From contig CAZOQS010000001.1 of the NCBI GenBank assembly GCA_964582475.1, positions 186,001-250,000 on the forward strand: a stretch of DNA of 64,000 nt, given 5' to 3'. The notes under the pieces are model-generated. The model was not told the origin of the DNA, did not search any database, and worked only from the letters and a program-made list of their open reading frames with translations. Shown in pieces: positions 51,527-59,434 of this stretch (positions within the stretch are counted from its first letter, which is position 1; the number at the start of each line of letters is the position of its first letter). The position numbers and the translations under genes are program-made. This stretch comes from JAGOTP01 sp964582475 (GTDB lineage: Bacteria > Patescibacteriota > Patescibacteriia > 2-12-FULL-60-25).

Positions 51527-52654
51527 ATGAACCAACTTCCTAAAATCGGCATTATCTATCTCACGTATCCCTACGCAAAATGGGAGCTGGATATTAATCG
51601 CTGCCTCGCCTCACTCGAAAAGCTCAATTATCCAAAAGAGCAGCTTGAGTTAATTTGTGTTGAATCGAAAGGGAAGATCGATTCTATCAAAGATTGGTTT
51701 GAAAAAACCTGGATGCCAAAGTCGGGGAAAGAGTTGCCGAACATCACCTATATTTATAACGACGAATGGATCGGCTTCTCCGGCAACAACAACTTGGGGT
51801 ATGTGAAGGCAAAGGAGTTGGGATGTGAGTTTGTGCATCTGACGAATGAAGACACGGATGTTGATCCAGATTACCTTCTTCGAGCAGTTGAACGCATCCA
51901 AAAAGATCCCGCAGTTGCTTGTGTTCAATCACTGATTTTGTTGGGTGAAGAGCGCAACAAGGTGAACACGGTTGGAAACGCCTTCCATTATCTTGGCTTC
52001 GGTTATTCACGTGGATACCGCTGGACGAAGGAAGGGGCGCTGAAGTTTTTTGAAGAAGAACGCAAAACGAATCCAGATTTGGAAATTGGCTATGCGTCGG
52101 GTGCGGCTGTGTTGGTGCGCATCTCTGCCTTGAAGGACGAACCGCTCTTCGACGAAAAATTCTATTCGTATCATGAAGATACGGACCTCTCGATGCGCTT
52201 GCGCTTGCGCGGATTGAAGACGGTCGTCGAGCCAACGTCGATCTTGTGGCACTACTACGAGTTCGGGAAGAACAGAATGAATTATTACTGGATGGAAAAG
52301 AATCGCACGATTCTCATCTGGATGTACTACCGTTGGCCAACCCTGGTTCTTCTCCTGCCGATCTATATCATCATGGATTTGGCGATTCTCCTCTTCTCGA
52401 TCAAGGGTGGCTGGGCGGATTTGAAGCTGAAGGTCTATAAAGACTGGTTTTCGAAGGACTACCGCCAGTGGGTCTGGGGTCGCCGGAAGATGCTTCAGCA
52501 GATGCGGACGGTTTCGGACCGAGCATTCTTGAAGCCAGTTGTTGCGGATATTTCGTTCCAAGAAGAATCGGTCAAGAACCCCTTGTTGGACTATGTGGGA
52601 AACCCCCTTCTCAGAGCCTATTGGGCCGTTGTGCGGCGTATTATCTGGTGGTAA
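51527..52654 (+). CDS. GT2 family glycosyltransferase with membrane helix
   Basis: 375 residues from ATG 51527, 4 bp after the preceding stop. Motifs: IIYLTYPYAKWELDINRCL, GFSGNNNLGYVKAKEL, LTNEDTDVDPDYLL, SYHEDTDLSMRLRLRGL. A transmembrane helix lies near residues 265-290 (WPTLVLLLPIYIIMDLAILL). It probably extends a rhamnose-containing surface glycan made with the two genes before it; the linkage is unknown. Confidence 0.87.
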   Translation: MNQLPKIGIIYLTYPYAKWELDINRCLASLEKLNYPKEQLELICVESKGKIDSIKDWFEKTWMPKSGKELPNITYIYNDEWIGFSGNNNLGYVKAKELGCEFVHLTNEDTDVDPDYLLRAVERIQKDPAVACVQSLILLGEERNKVNTVGNAFHYLGFGYSRGYRWTKEGALKFFEEERKTNPDLEIGYASGAAVLVRISALKDEPLFDEKFYSYHEDTDLSMRLRLRGLKTVVEPTSILWHYYEFGKNRMNYYWMEKNRTILIWMYYRWPTLVLLLPIYIIMDLAILLFSIKGGWADLKLKVYKDWFSKDYRQWVWGRRKMLQQMRTVSDRAFLKPVVADISFQEESVKNPLLDYVGNPLLRAYWAVVRRIIWW

Positions 52655-52703
52655 AGCGGAAAACTTGCCTTTCAAGGCCCAGTCTGATAGTCTTTTTGCC
52701 ATT

Positions 52704-53000
52704 ATGAAGGCCGATCTCCACCCAACCTACCACGCGAAGACCACAATCCTCTGCGCTTGTGGCAATACGTTCGAAACAGGCTCAACTGTGAAGGATATTC
52801 ACATTGAATTGTGTTCTGCGTGTCACCCATTCTATACGGGTAAGCAGAAGCTGCTCGATACATCCCGTCGTATTGAGAAGTTCCAAGAAAAAGCTTCAAA
52901 GCAGACTGTGTCCGCAACTGTTGGCAAAAAAGCCAAGGAAGCGAAGCGTGCTGCGTTGAAGGACGCGAAAAAGTCGAAAGCAGACGTTGTTCAGGCTTAG
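52704..53000 (+). CDS. rpmE: Ribosomal protein bL31 with extended C-terminus
   Basis: 98 residues from ATG 52704. The core MKADLHPTYHAKTTILCACGNTF (read in parts) and ELCSACHPFYTGKQKLLDT carry the CxC...CxxC zinc ligands of the C+ form. A Lys/Ala-rich tail of about 25 residues extends beyond the normal end and could touch rRNA. It is followed by a long terminator and then prfA, the common rpmE-prfA order. Confidence 0.95.
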   Translation: MKADLHPTYHAKTTILCACGNTFETGSTVKDIHIELCSACHPFYTGKQKLLDTSRRIEKFQEKASKQTVSATVGKKAKEAKRAALKDAKKSKADVVQA

Positions 53001-53007
53001 CGTTGAT

Positions 53008-53074
53008 AAACACCGATCGTTCTTCGTGTACTCAGCAAACGCTTGAGTAGACGAACGAGCTGTCGGTGTTTTTG
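53008..53074 (+). terminator. Long terminator after rpmE
   Basis: AAACACCGA (53008-53016) pairs with TCGGTGTTT (53063-53071) and encloses TCGTTC/GAACGA and ACTCA/TGAGT stems. TTTTTG follows. Confidence 0.75.
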
Positions 53075-53111
53075 TTTAGGGTGGCTCTAGGCAGCTCTTC
53101 GTCTTATTCTC

Positions 53112-53117
53112 TACACT
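53112..53117 (+). promoter_or_regulatory. -10 box TACACT for leaderless prfA
   Basis: TACACT ends 7 nt before ATG 53125, with no Shine-Dalgarno motif and no clear -35. Confidence 0.5.
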
Positions 53118-53124
53118 CTCTCGT

Positions 53125-54198
53125 ATGGCCAAATTCACCGAACAAGCGAAGAAAGCGATTGCTGCAAAGCTTGAGGCGGAGCAGCAGATGGCTGATCCGG
53201 CCTTGATGGCCGACCAGAAAGCCTATAAAGCGGCTTCGATTGCGTATCGGCATACGGAAGAGTTGGCAGATGCCTCTCAGACCTATCTTTCACTCGCGAC
53301 GGCGTTACGGGATGCGGAAGAAGCGGCAAAATCGGATGATGCCGAGATGAAACAGATGGGGGAGATGGAGCGGGAAACAATTTTGCCAAAATTTACCGCT
53401 GCCGAAGAAGAGCTGGAGTTATTGCTCATTCCGCCAGATCCACTCGACGCGAAAGACGTGATCGTGGAAATCCGTGCGGGTGCAGGGGGAGATGAGGCTG
53501 GTTTGTTCGCTTTTGATTTGTTCCGCATGTATACGCGTTTCGCGGAACGTCAGGGGTGGAAGCTGTCATTGCTTTCCGATTCTCAAAATGAACAGGGTGG
53601 CTACAAAGAAGTCATTTTTTCGATTGCAGGAACGGGTGTCTACGGCTGGATGAAGTACGAATTGGGAGTTCATCGGGTGCAGCGTGTGCCAGCGACCGAG
53701 AAGCAGGGGCGTGTCCATACCTCGACGGTAACGGTGGCTGTGCTGCCAGAAATTGAAGAAACAGAGGTTCAGATCGAGATGAAGGACGTGCGCATCGATA
53801 CCTTCTGTGCCGGGGGAAAAGGGGGGCAATCGGTGAACACCACCTACTCAGCCGTGCGCTTGACCCACATTCCAACCGGGATCGTGGTGAACTGTCAGGA
53901 TCAGCGGTCGCAGACCCAGAACCGTGAACTGGCCTTTGCCGTCTTGCGTTCGCGTATTTGGGAGCAAGAACAAGCCAAAAAACAGGCGGCTCTTGAGGCT
54001 CAGCGCCGTTCACAGATCGGAAGCGGGGATCGATCCGAAAAGATCCGTACCTACAATTATCCACAGGACCGTATTACCGACCACCGTATCAAAAAGTCCT
54101 GGCATAACATTTTAATTATCCTTGATGGAGACTTAATGGAGGTCTTTAAAGCCCTAAAGGCTGGTAAACAAGGAACAGACGAAGAAGAGGGTGATTGA
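53125..54198 (+). CDS. prfA: Peptide chain release factor 1
   Basis: 357 residues, standard length. HRVQRVPATEKQGRVHTS contains the PxT codon-recognition motif (RF1 type, reads UAA/UAG). The catalytic loop reads AGGKGGQSVNTTYSAVR: GGQ is intact, while the usual SGAGGQHVN has Lys and Ser changes. Since prfA itself ends in TGA, an RF2 must exist elsewhere, and UGA is a stop in this genome. Confidence 0.95.
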   Translation: MAKFTEQAKKAIAAKLEAEQQMADPALMADQKAYKAASIAYRHTEELADASQTYLSLATALRDAEEAAKSDDAEMKQMGEMERETILPKFTAAEEELELLLIPPDPLDAKDVIVEIRAGAGGDEAGLFAFDLFRMYTRFAERQGWKLSLLSDSQNEQGGYKEVIFSIAGTGVYGWMKYELGVHRVQRVPATEKQGRVHTSTVTVAVLPEIEETEVQIEMKDVRIDTFCAGGKGGQSVNTTYSAVRLTHIPTGIVVNCQDQRSQTQNRELAFAVLRSRIWEQEQAKKQAALEAQRRSQIGSGDRSEKIRTYNYPQDRITDHRIKKSWHNILIILDGDLMEVFKALKAGKQGTDEEEGD

Positions 54199-54224
54199 CA
54201 AAATCACCCATTTTTGGCTATACT
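54195..54224 (+). promoter_or_regulatory. Promoter overlapping the prfA stop
   Basis: TTGACA (54195-54200), 18 bp, TATACT (54219-54224). The start would be near 54231, giving an unusually long leader of about 160 nt for the GC-rich gene at 54390. Confidence 0.65.
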
Positions 54225-54244
54225 AGGTCGTTATCCTCGTGTTT

Positions 54245-54380
54245 TGGCGCTTGCGCCAGCCCATGAAGGTGACACCTTACAACCCACGTTTTCGAATAGC
54301 TGGACTTAGCGGTCTGGCCGTTCTGCGTATTCAAGAGTTTCGATAGGTTCTGACGGCTCAAACCCGGCGCTTGCGCCAGG
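54245..54380 (+). repeat. Two direct copies of a palindromic 14-mer in the leader
   Basis: GGCGCTTGCGCCAG occurs at 54246-54259 and 54366-54379, exactly 120 bp apart. Each forms a GGCGC/GCGCC hairpin. The second copy runs straight into the AGGAGG Shine-Dalgarno site. A small AGGTG/ACCT hairpin lies between them. Confidence 0.6.
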
Positions 54381-54389
54381 AGGTCTACG

Positions 54390-55850
54390 ATGACGAAGAA
54401 GGTGTACGGTTGGTTGGCTATGGGCGCGTTTGCGCTCATGACCGCGTGTGGCGCTGTGGACGAGACGGGCAACCCCGTCCGCTACATCACCATCAACGGC
54501 GTCGTCGTCGACGGCGCCCTCAGCGAGGTGGCTGATGCCGCCGACGCCGCTCTGCCGACCGATCGGCTCGACGTCCCGCCCACCGGCGACGTCGTGCGCG
54601 AGGTCGGGGCCGACGTGGCCGACAGCGACACGGACGTGCTCGACGTGGCGGACTCCGCCGACGCGTCGGACGCTCCGTCGGTCGACGTCGTGATGATCAT
54701 CGACATGCCCGACACGGACGTCGGGATGCCGATCGACATGCCCCCGCCGCCCGACGTTCAGCCTGACCGGCCGGACGTTCCGATGAGTGTGGATGTCGTC
54801 GACGTCCCGGTCATCATCGACATGCCGCCCCCTCCCGACGTTCAGCCCGACCGGCCGGACGTGCCGATGGGCTCGGACGTGATCGACGTCCCCGCGCCGA
54901 TCGACACCCCCGTCGTCCCCGACGTGCCGTGCCCCACGGGCCAGACGCGCTGCTCCGGCACCTGCGTCGACACCCAGACGAGCACCGCGCACTGCAACGG
55001 GTGCGGCAACGCCTGTCCTGGGCTCGTGAACGCCACGGCGACCTGCAATGCGGGCGTCTGCAGCCTCGGTGCCTGCGCCGCCAACTTCGCCAACTGCGAC
55101 AACGTACCGGCGAACGGCTGCGAGGTCGACACGCGGACGAACGCCGCCAACTGCGGCACCTGCGGCACGGCTTGTCCGGCGCGCGCGAACGCGTTCGCGA
55201 CCTGCGTCGCGAGCACCTGCGGCAACACGTGCGTCTCGAACTTTGCCAACTGCAACGGCAACAACGCCGACGGCTGCGAGGTCGACACGCGGACGAACGC
55301 CGCCAACTGCGGCACCTGCGGCAACACCTGCGCCTCCGGCGTGTGTGCAGCCGGCACGTGCCTGCCTCACCCGGTGCTCGACGCGCTCTGCGCCGACGCG
55401 CGCGTGACGGGTCTCTGGATCCGGACGGGCGACTCGGTCGGCGGGAACCCGGTGGGCAACTGGGTCTACCAGACCTGCCCGACGACGTCTCCCCCGCGGC
55501 TCAGCCGCATCGACCTCCGGCGCCTGACGACGCCCCACTCGAATCCGTCGATGCGTGTCCCGGTCACGGGCTGGGTCCGCACCTGGGGGCTCGAGATCAT
55601 GGCGATGACGTCCATGACGACCCCGCTCTGCCCGCTCGGGGCTTCGACCTGCCCGAGCTGTGGCACGGGGGCTGGCTTCACCTGCCTTCGTGTCCGCTGC
55701 GCGCTCACCGGCCTCGAGGCCGATGGGAACTTCACCTACGCGCAGGCCTACAACAACGACCTGCCTCCCGGTGTCTCGGGCAGCGGCATCTTGTACCTGG
55801 TTCGCATCGGCTTCCTGTCGAGCGAGTTCCGGGACATGTGCCCCCTGTGA
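54390..55850 (+). CDS. GC-rich, Cys-rich, Asp/Pro-repeat lipoprotein of myxobacterial type
   Basis: 486 residues. A signal peptide ends in a lipobox-like FALMTACG, so Cys near residue 20 may be lipidated. Residues about 55-175 are acidic Asp/Val/Pro repeats with DMPPPPDVQPDRPDVPM twice. Residues 180-330 contain CPTGQTRCSGTCVDTQTS and repeated NCGTCGxxC units (ANCGTCGTACP, ANCGTCGNTCA), typical of Sandaracinus-like myxobacterial surface lipoproteins. A globular C-terminal domain follows with more Cys. GC is about 70-75% by hand count against about 50% around it. It has AGGAGG 6 nt before the ATG. Native translation-gene order prfA to rpsB is split by it. Confidence 0.75.
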   Translation: MTKKVYGWLAMGAFALMTACGAVDETGNPVRYITINGVVVDGALSEVADAADAALPTDRLDVPPTGDVVREVGADVADSDTDVLDVADSADASDAPSVDVVMIIDMPDTDVGMPIDMPPPPDVQPDRPDVPMSVDVVDVPVIIDMPPPPDVQPDRPDVPMGSDVIDVPAPIDTPVVPDVPCPTGQTRCSGTCVDTQTSTAHCNGCGNACPGLVNATATCNAGVCSLGACAANFANCDNVPANGCEVDTRTNAANCGTCGTACPARANAFATCVASTCGNTCVSNFANCNGNNADGCEVDTRTNAANCGTCGNTCASGVCAAGTCLPHPVLDALCADARVTGLWIRTGDSVGGNPVGNWVYQTCPTTSPPRLSRIDLRRLTTPHSNPSMRVPVTGWVRTWGLEIMAMTSMTTPLCPLGASTCPSCGTGAGFTCLRVRCALTGLEADGNFTYAQAYNNDLPPGVSGSGILYLVRIGFLSSEFRDMCPL

Positions 55851-55887
55851 CCTGGGCGTAGACGCGGCTCTTTCTCTCTCCTCCGAA

Positions 55888-55960
55888 GCCCGGTTGGTGC
55901 ACACGTGGGTTCCCCACGTGCGGCTGCTCTCCTCAGAGCGCCTCTTTGCACCAACCGGGC
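55888..55960 (+). terminator. Branched stem-loop after the GC-rich lipoprotein gene
   Basis: A 14-bp outer stem, GCCCGGTTGGTGCA (55888-55901) with TGCACCAACCGGGC (55947-55960), encloses two hairpins: CACGTGGG/CCCACGTG with a TTC loop, and GCTCT/AGAGC. TTTT follows 12 nt on. It is far larger than the native terminators. Confidence 0.7.
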
Positions 55961-56004
55961 CTTCGACGTTTTAGGGGGATTTCGCCTTTCTTTTTGCCAA
56001 GTTC

Positions 56005-56033
56005 TTGCCAAATATGACGTATTTCGATACAGT
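56005..56033 (+). promoter_or_regulatory. Promoter of rpsB-tsf
   Basis: TTGCCA (56005-56010), 17 bp, TACAGT (56028-56033). The leader to ATG 56146 is about 105 nt, with a small AGCC/GGCT hairpin near 56091-56102 and an AAAGGAG site. A long rpsB leader bound by S2 is known in E. coli; here it is only a possibility. Confidence 0.55.
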
Positions 56034-56145
56034 TGCGCCACTTAATTCAGCTTCTCCCGTTTCATAACCCACCATTCGCCCTCCTTGTTTAGCCTTTCGG
56101 CTGAGCGTGGCGCATGGGAAACAGGAGAGTAAAGGAGATTTTCTT

Positions 56146-56892
56146 ATGCCTACGACCGTCGTCCCATCCGTTGTTGATCTTCTTCAAGCTGGCGCTCACT
56201 TTGGACACCAGTCCTCCAAGTGGCACCCAAAAATGAAGAAGTACTTGTTTGGCGCCAAGAACGGAATTCATATTATCGATGTTGAGCAGACGCGCGTCTT
56301 GCTCGAAGGAGTGCTTTCCTATGCAAAAAAGACGGCCCTCCGCGGAGGTTCGATCTTGTTTGTGGGAACCAAGAAGCAGGCGATCGCTGCTGTTGAAGAG
56401 GCGGCCAAGGCCTGCAACATGCCATACGTCACCAACCGTTGGCTTGGTGGAACGCTTACAAACTTCACAAGCGTTTCAACGCAGATTCGCAAGTACAAGG
56501 ATTTGAAGCGTCGCCAGGAAAAGGGCGAGCTCGCAAAATACACGAAGTTCGAACAGCTCAAGTTGAACGAAGAGATCAAACTGCTTGAAACCAAATTCGG
56601 TGGCGTGCAGGACGTGACTCGCGTTCCAGATGCGATCTTTGTCTTCGACATTCGCAAGGACAAAACAGCCGTTGATGAAGCGCTTCGTCGTGGAGTAAAA
56701 ATCATCGCGCTTTGCGACAGTAACGTAAACCCAACAGACGTTGACTACGTTATTCCTTGTAACGATGACGCCGCCAAGACAATCAAGCTTATGGCTGATT
56801 TGATGGCCGCTGCGATCAACGAAGGACGTCAGGAATGGGAGAGCGCACGTGCTCGTCTCGGAGGTGCTCTCGTGAAGCCATTGGCAAAATAA
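56146..56892 (+). CDS. rpsB: Ribosomal protein uS2
   Basis: 248 residues from ATG 56146, which has an AAAGGAG site 8 nt upstream; an earlier in-frame ATG lacks one. Family motifs: LLQAGAHFGHQSSKWHPKMK, FGAKNGIHIIDVEQT, GGSILFVGTKKQA, TNRWLGGTLTNF, VPDAIFVFDIRKD, ALCDSNVNPTDVDYVIPCND. It is followed by tsf after 42 bp, the usual order. Confidence 0.97.
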   Translation: MPTTVVPSVVDLLQAGAHFGHQSSKWHPKMKKYLFGAKNGIHIIDVEQTRVLLEGVLSYAKKTALRGGSILFVGTKKQAIAAVEEAAKACNMPYVTNRWLGGTLTNFTSVSTQIRKYKDLKRRQEKGELAKYTKFEQLKLNEEIKLLETKFGGVQDVTRVPDAIFVFDIRKDKTAVDEALRRGVKIIALCDSNVNPTDVDYVIPCNDDAAKTIKLMADLMAAAINEGRQEWESARARLGGALVKPLAK

Positions 56893-56934
56893 GAGATCAG
56901 AAGTCGTACATTTACTCTTACATAAACGATTACT

Positions 56935-57546
56935 ATGGCCATTGATGCAAAGATGGTGGTGGAATTGCGCAACCGTACAGGAGCCGGAATGGTTGATTGC
57001 AAGAAAGCCTTAGACGAAGCAGGGGGAGACATGGATAAAGCGATTGAAGTTTTGAAGAGCAAGGGAGCAATTAAGGCAGCGAAAAAGAGCGCTGAACGCC
57101 AAGCGACAGAAGGCTTGATCGCAACCTACGTGCATCACAACGGAAAGTTGGCCGCGATGGTTGAACTTTCCTGTGAAACGGATTTCGTCGCACGTACGGA
57201 TGAATTCAAGCAGCTCGCTCAGGATCTTGCGCTTCAGGTAGCAGCGGCCGATCCAATGTACGTCAGTCCTGAACTGATCCCTGCAGAAGAGGTCGAGAAA
57301 AAGCGCGCTGAGTTCTTGGCCGAAATGGCTGAGGATAAGAAGCCAGAAGAGATCAAGGTGAAGATCATCGAAGGGAAGCTCAACAAATGGTACTCAGAAG
57401 TGTGTTTGACCAAGCAGTCCTTCATCAAGGATGAAGACAAGACGATCGAACAGCTCTTGAACGAGAAGATTGCCAAGATCGGAGAAAAGATCGCTCCGAC
57501 GCGCTTTACCCGCATGCAGATGGCCGCGCCATCGCAGACGTGTTAA
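56935..57546 (+). CDS. tsf: Elongation factor Ts
   Basis: 203 residues, a short form with one core subdomain. The N-terminal UBA-like part (VVELRNRTGAGMVDCKKALDEAGGDMDKAIEVL, in parts) and the TDFVAR motif (SCETDFVARTDEF) that inserts into EF-Tu are present. It catalyses GDP release from EF-Tu. Co-transcribed with rpsB and ended by a strong terminator. Confidence 0.96.
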   Translation: MAIDAKMVVELRNRTGAGMVDCKKALDEAGGDMDKAIEVLKSKGAIKAAKKSAERQATEGLIATYVHHNGKLAAMVELSCETDFVARTDEFKQLAQDLALQVAAADPMYVSPELIPAEEVEKKRAEFLAEMAEDKKPEEIKVKIIEGKLNKWYSEVCLTKQSFIKDEDKTIEQLLNEKIAKIGEKIAPTRFTRMQMAAPSQTC

Positions 57547-57562
57547 GTCCAGACGAGAAAAG

Positions 57563-57604
57563 AGAAACAAAAAGAAATGCTCTAGGGCATTTCTTTTTGT
57601 TTCT
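57563..57604. terminator. Terminator of rpsB-tsf
   Basis: AGAAACAAAAAGAAATGC pairs with its exact complement over 18 bp with a 6-nt loop. It is A/T symmetric and also serves the convergent DnaJ-like gene. Confidence 0.85.
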
Positions 57605-57622
57605 GGTCTTAAAATGGATACG

Positions 57623-58327
57623 CTAGTTCCTCCAGCCAATATTCATGTAGGCAGTTTCGATAGCAGCTTTTAAAGACGGATGCAGGCTGCTTACGCGTTG
57701 AATTTCAAATGAAACTTGGGGTGTTGTTAAAATGGCTTCGACATTCACGCCAGCGTGTTTCCAAAGTTCTAAAACACGGGCAAAGAGTTGATGTTCGATT
57801 GCTATACGTGATGCAGGCTTTTCAGCTCCTATACGATTCGTAATTGCACGAATCAGTTTTGAGCGTACTATCGGATCACTTGTTAAGCGTTCTATCTCTG
57901 CTCGGGTGATGCCGGCCGTCTGTGCCTGTCCAAGCCAGGTAGCAAACGCTTCTGCGCTCTTCAGCGGGTGTGTAGGCGTGTTTTCGAAAGGCGCTTGGAA
58001 TGCCGAAAGGGCTCTCTCACGTAATACCGCTTTCGGAGTTTCGGAGTCGTCAGAGTCCATTTCATCTGGGGTGACGGTGGCGCGAGCGAACTGATCGTAT
58101 GTCTTTCGTTTCTCTACATCTGAAAGGACAGCGTATGCTTCAAATACAAGCTTGGTACGCATTTCCGCCTGGGGGTCGTTCTGATTTCGGTCGGGATGGT
58201 TTTGAAGAGCAGCTCGTCTATACGCGGCTTTTATCACTTCAGGCGTAGCATTTTGTGCAACGCCCAACACGGCATAATAATCAGGGGTCGGTGAAACTTC
58301 GTGTTTTCGGTAGTGTTCGGATTTCAT
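57623..58327 (-). CDS. J-domain protein with unknown C-terminus
   Basis: 234 residues. Residues about 15-80 form a J domain: DYYAVLGVAQNATPEVIKAAYRRAA with NHPDRNQ (HPD motif) and VFEAYAVLSDVEKRKTYDQ. The zinc-finger and substrate domains of DnaJ are absent. The rest is helical and unfamiliar. It would stimulate a DnaK-type ATPase for a specific task; the target is not known. It is divergent from gap and converges with tsf. Confidence 0.85.
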   Translation of the reverse strand: MKSEHYRKHEVSPTPDYYAVLGVAQNATPEVIKAAYRRAALQNHPDRNQNDPQAEMRTKLVFEAYAVLSDVEKRKTYDQFARATVTPDEMDSDDSETPKAVLRERALSAFQAPFENTPTHPLKSAEAFATWLGQAQTAGITRAEIERLTSDPIVRSKLIRAITNRIGAEKPASRIAIEHQLFARVLELWKHAGVNVEAILTTPQVSFEIQRVSSLHPSLKAAIETAYMNIGWRN

Positions 58328-58390
58328 GGGATTTATAAAAAATGAACCAGCGTGGATGAATTATCAGATGTACGAAAACAATTGACAAGG

Positions 58391-58396
58391 TATACT
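58391..58396 (+). promoter_or_regulatory. -10 box TATACT for gap
   Basis: TATACT lies 31 nt before ATG 58427; a TTGACA hexamer is only 3 bp upstream of it and so cannot be its -35. The leader would be about 24 nt. Confidence 0.45.
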
Positions 58397-58426
58397 GGAG
58401 TCTAACCAGAATTATTTCTTCGCCCT

Positions 58427-59434
58427 ATGAAACAACTTCGCCTGGCTATTAATGGATTCGGTCGAATTGGTCGGCATGCGCTCAAAGCGACCCGCGCCTA
58501 TTCAAATATCACGATCGTGGCGATTAATGATCTTACGGACACGAAGACGCTGGCGCATTTGTTGAAGCACGATACCGTCTATGGTCCATTTGAAGGCACG
58601 GTTGAGGCAAAAGAGGGAAAATTGATTGTTGATGGAAAAACGATTGTGGTGACGGCAGAAAAAGAGCCAAAAAGTCTTCCGTGGAACGTGCTTGATGTCG
58701 ATATCGTTCTCGAGTGTACGGGGCGTTTTACGACCTATGAAGGGGCTTCTGGTCACATTGCAGCGGGTGCGAAGCATGTGATTATTTCGGCTCCCGCGAA
58801 AGGGGATGATGTTCCAACGCACGTCATGGGGGTGAACCAGAAATCGGCAGGGAAGTCAGCGATTATCAATAACGCGAGCTGTACCACGAACTGTATTACG
58901 CCAGTGATGGCGATTTTAGAAGAGACGTTTGGGATTAAGCGCGCCATGATGACAACCGTGCATTCGTACACAGCGACTCAAGTCTTGCAGGATGCGCCTT
59001 CGAAAGATTTGCGTGAAGCGCGAGCTGCGGCGCAGAATATCGTGCCGACAACCACTGGAGCAGCGATTGCAACGACTAAGGTGATCCCGGCACTCAAGGG
59101 GCTGTTCGATGGTTTGTCTGTGCGTGTTCCAACGCCAGTCGTGTCGTTGTCTGATATGACGGTGCTCTTGAAAAAGAAAACAACGGTTGAAGAATTGAAC
59201 GCCGCCTTTGTGAAGGCGGCCAAGTCAGCGCGCTGGAAGGGGATTTTGGAAACGACTGATGAACCGCTCGTTTCGTCAGATTTTATCGGCAATCCCGCCT
59301 CAGCGATTGTGGATCTTGGGCTGACGCGCGTGATTCAAGGAGACTTCGTCAAAGTGGTCGCTTGGTATGACAATGAATGGGGCTATGCGAATCGCTTGGT
59401 TCAGATGGCGCTAGAGGTGGGGAAGAGTCTGTGA
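58427..59434 (+). CDS. gap: Glyceraldehyde-3-phosphate dehydrogenase
   Basis: 335 residues. NAD-binding INGFGRIGRHALKA, catalytic NNASCTTNCITPV with the active Cys, HSYTATQ, RAAAQNIVPTTTGAA and the C-terminal WYDNEWGYANRLV are standard. It oxidises GAP to 1,3-bisphosphoglycerate; pgk at the right edge uses the product. The next gene overlaps its stop codon (GTGA). Confidence 0.97.
   Translation: MKQLRLAINGFGRIGRHALKATRAYSNITIVAINDLTDTKTLAHLLKHDTVYGPFEGTVEAKEGKLIVDGKTIVVTAEKEPKSLPWNVLDVDIVLECTGRFTTYEGASGHIAAGAKHVIISAPAKGDDVPTHVMGVNQKSAGKSAIINNASCTTNCITPVMAILEETFGIKRAMMTTVHSYTATQVLQDAPSKDLREARAAAQNIVPTTTGAAIATTKVIPALKGLFDGLSVRVPTPVVSLSDMTVLLKKKTTVEELNAAFVKAAKSARWKGILETTDEPLVSSDFIGNPASAIVDLGLTRVIQGDFVKVVAWYDNEWGYANRLVQMALEVGKSL

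Noticed and set aside
53125..54198. UGA recoding as in some CPR groups (Gracilibacteria, Absconditabacteria)
   Set aside because: TGA ends prfA, gap, murC and the DUF4012 gene at sensible places, and no in-frame TGA is needed within conserved genes.
54306..55904. Long minus-strand reading frame of over 500 codons opposite the GC-rich lipoprotein gene
   Set aside because: High GC removes stop codons in the antisense frames. The product is Arg/Ala/Gly/Asp-rich low-complexity sequence with no motif or Shine-Dalgarno site, whereas the plus strand has a signal peptide, Cys repeats and AGGAGG.
55888..55960. Integron attC site
   Set aside because: The branched structure resembles attC, but the ends lack the GTTRRRY and RYYYAAC core sites, and no integrase is in the window.
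58382..58396. TTGACA and TATACT as a promoter pair for gap
   Set aside because: They are only 3 bp apart, far from the 16-18 bp needed. Only the TATACT is kept as a -10 box.
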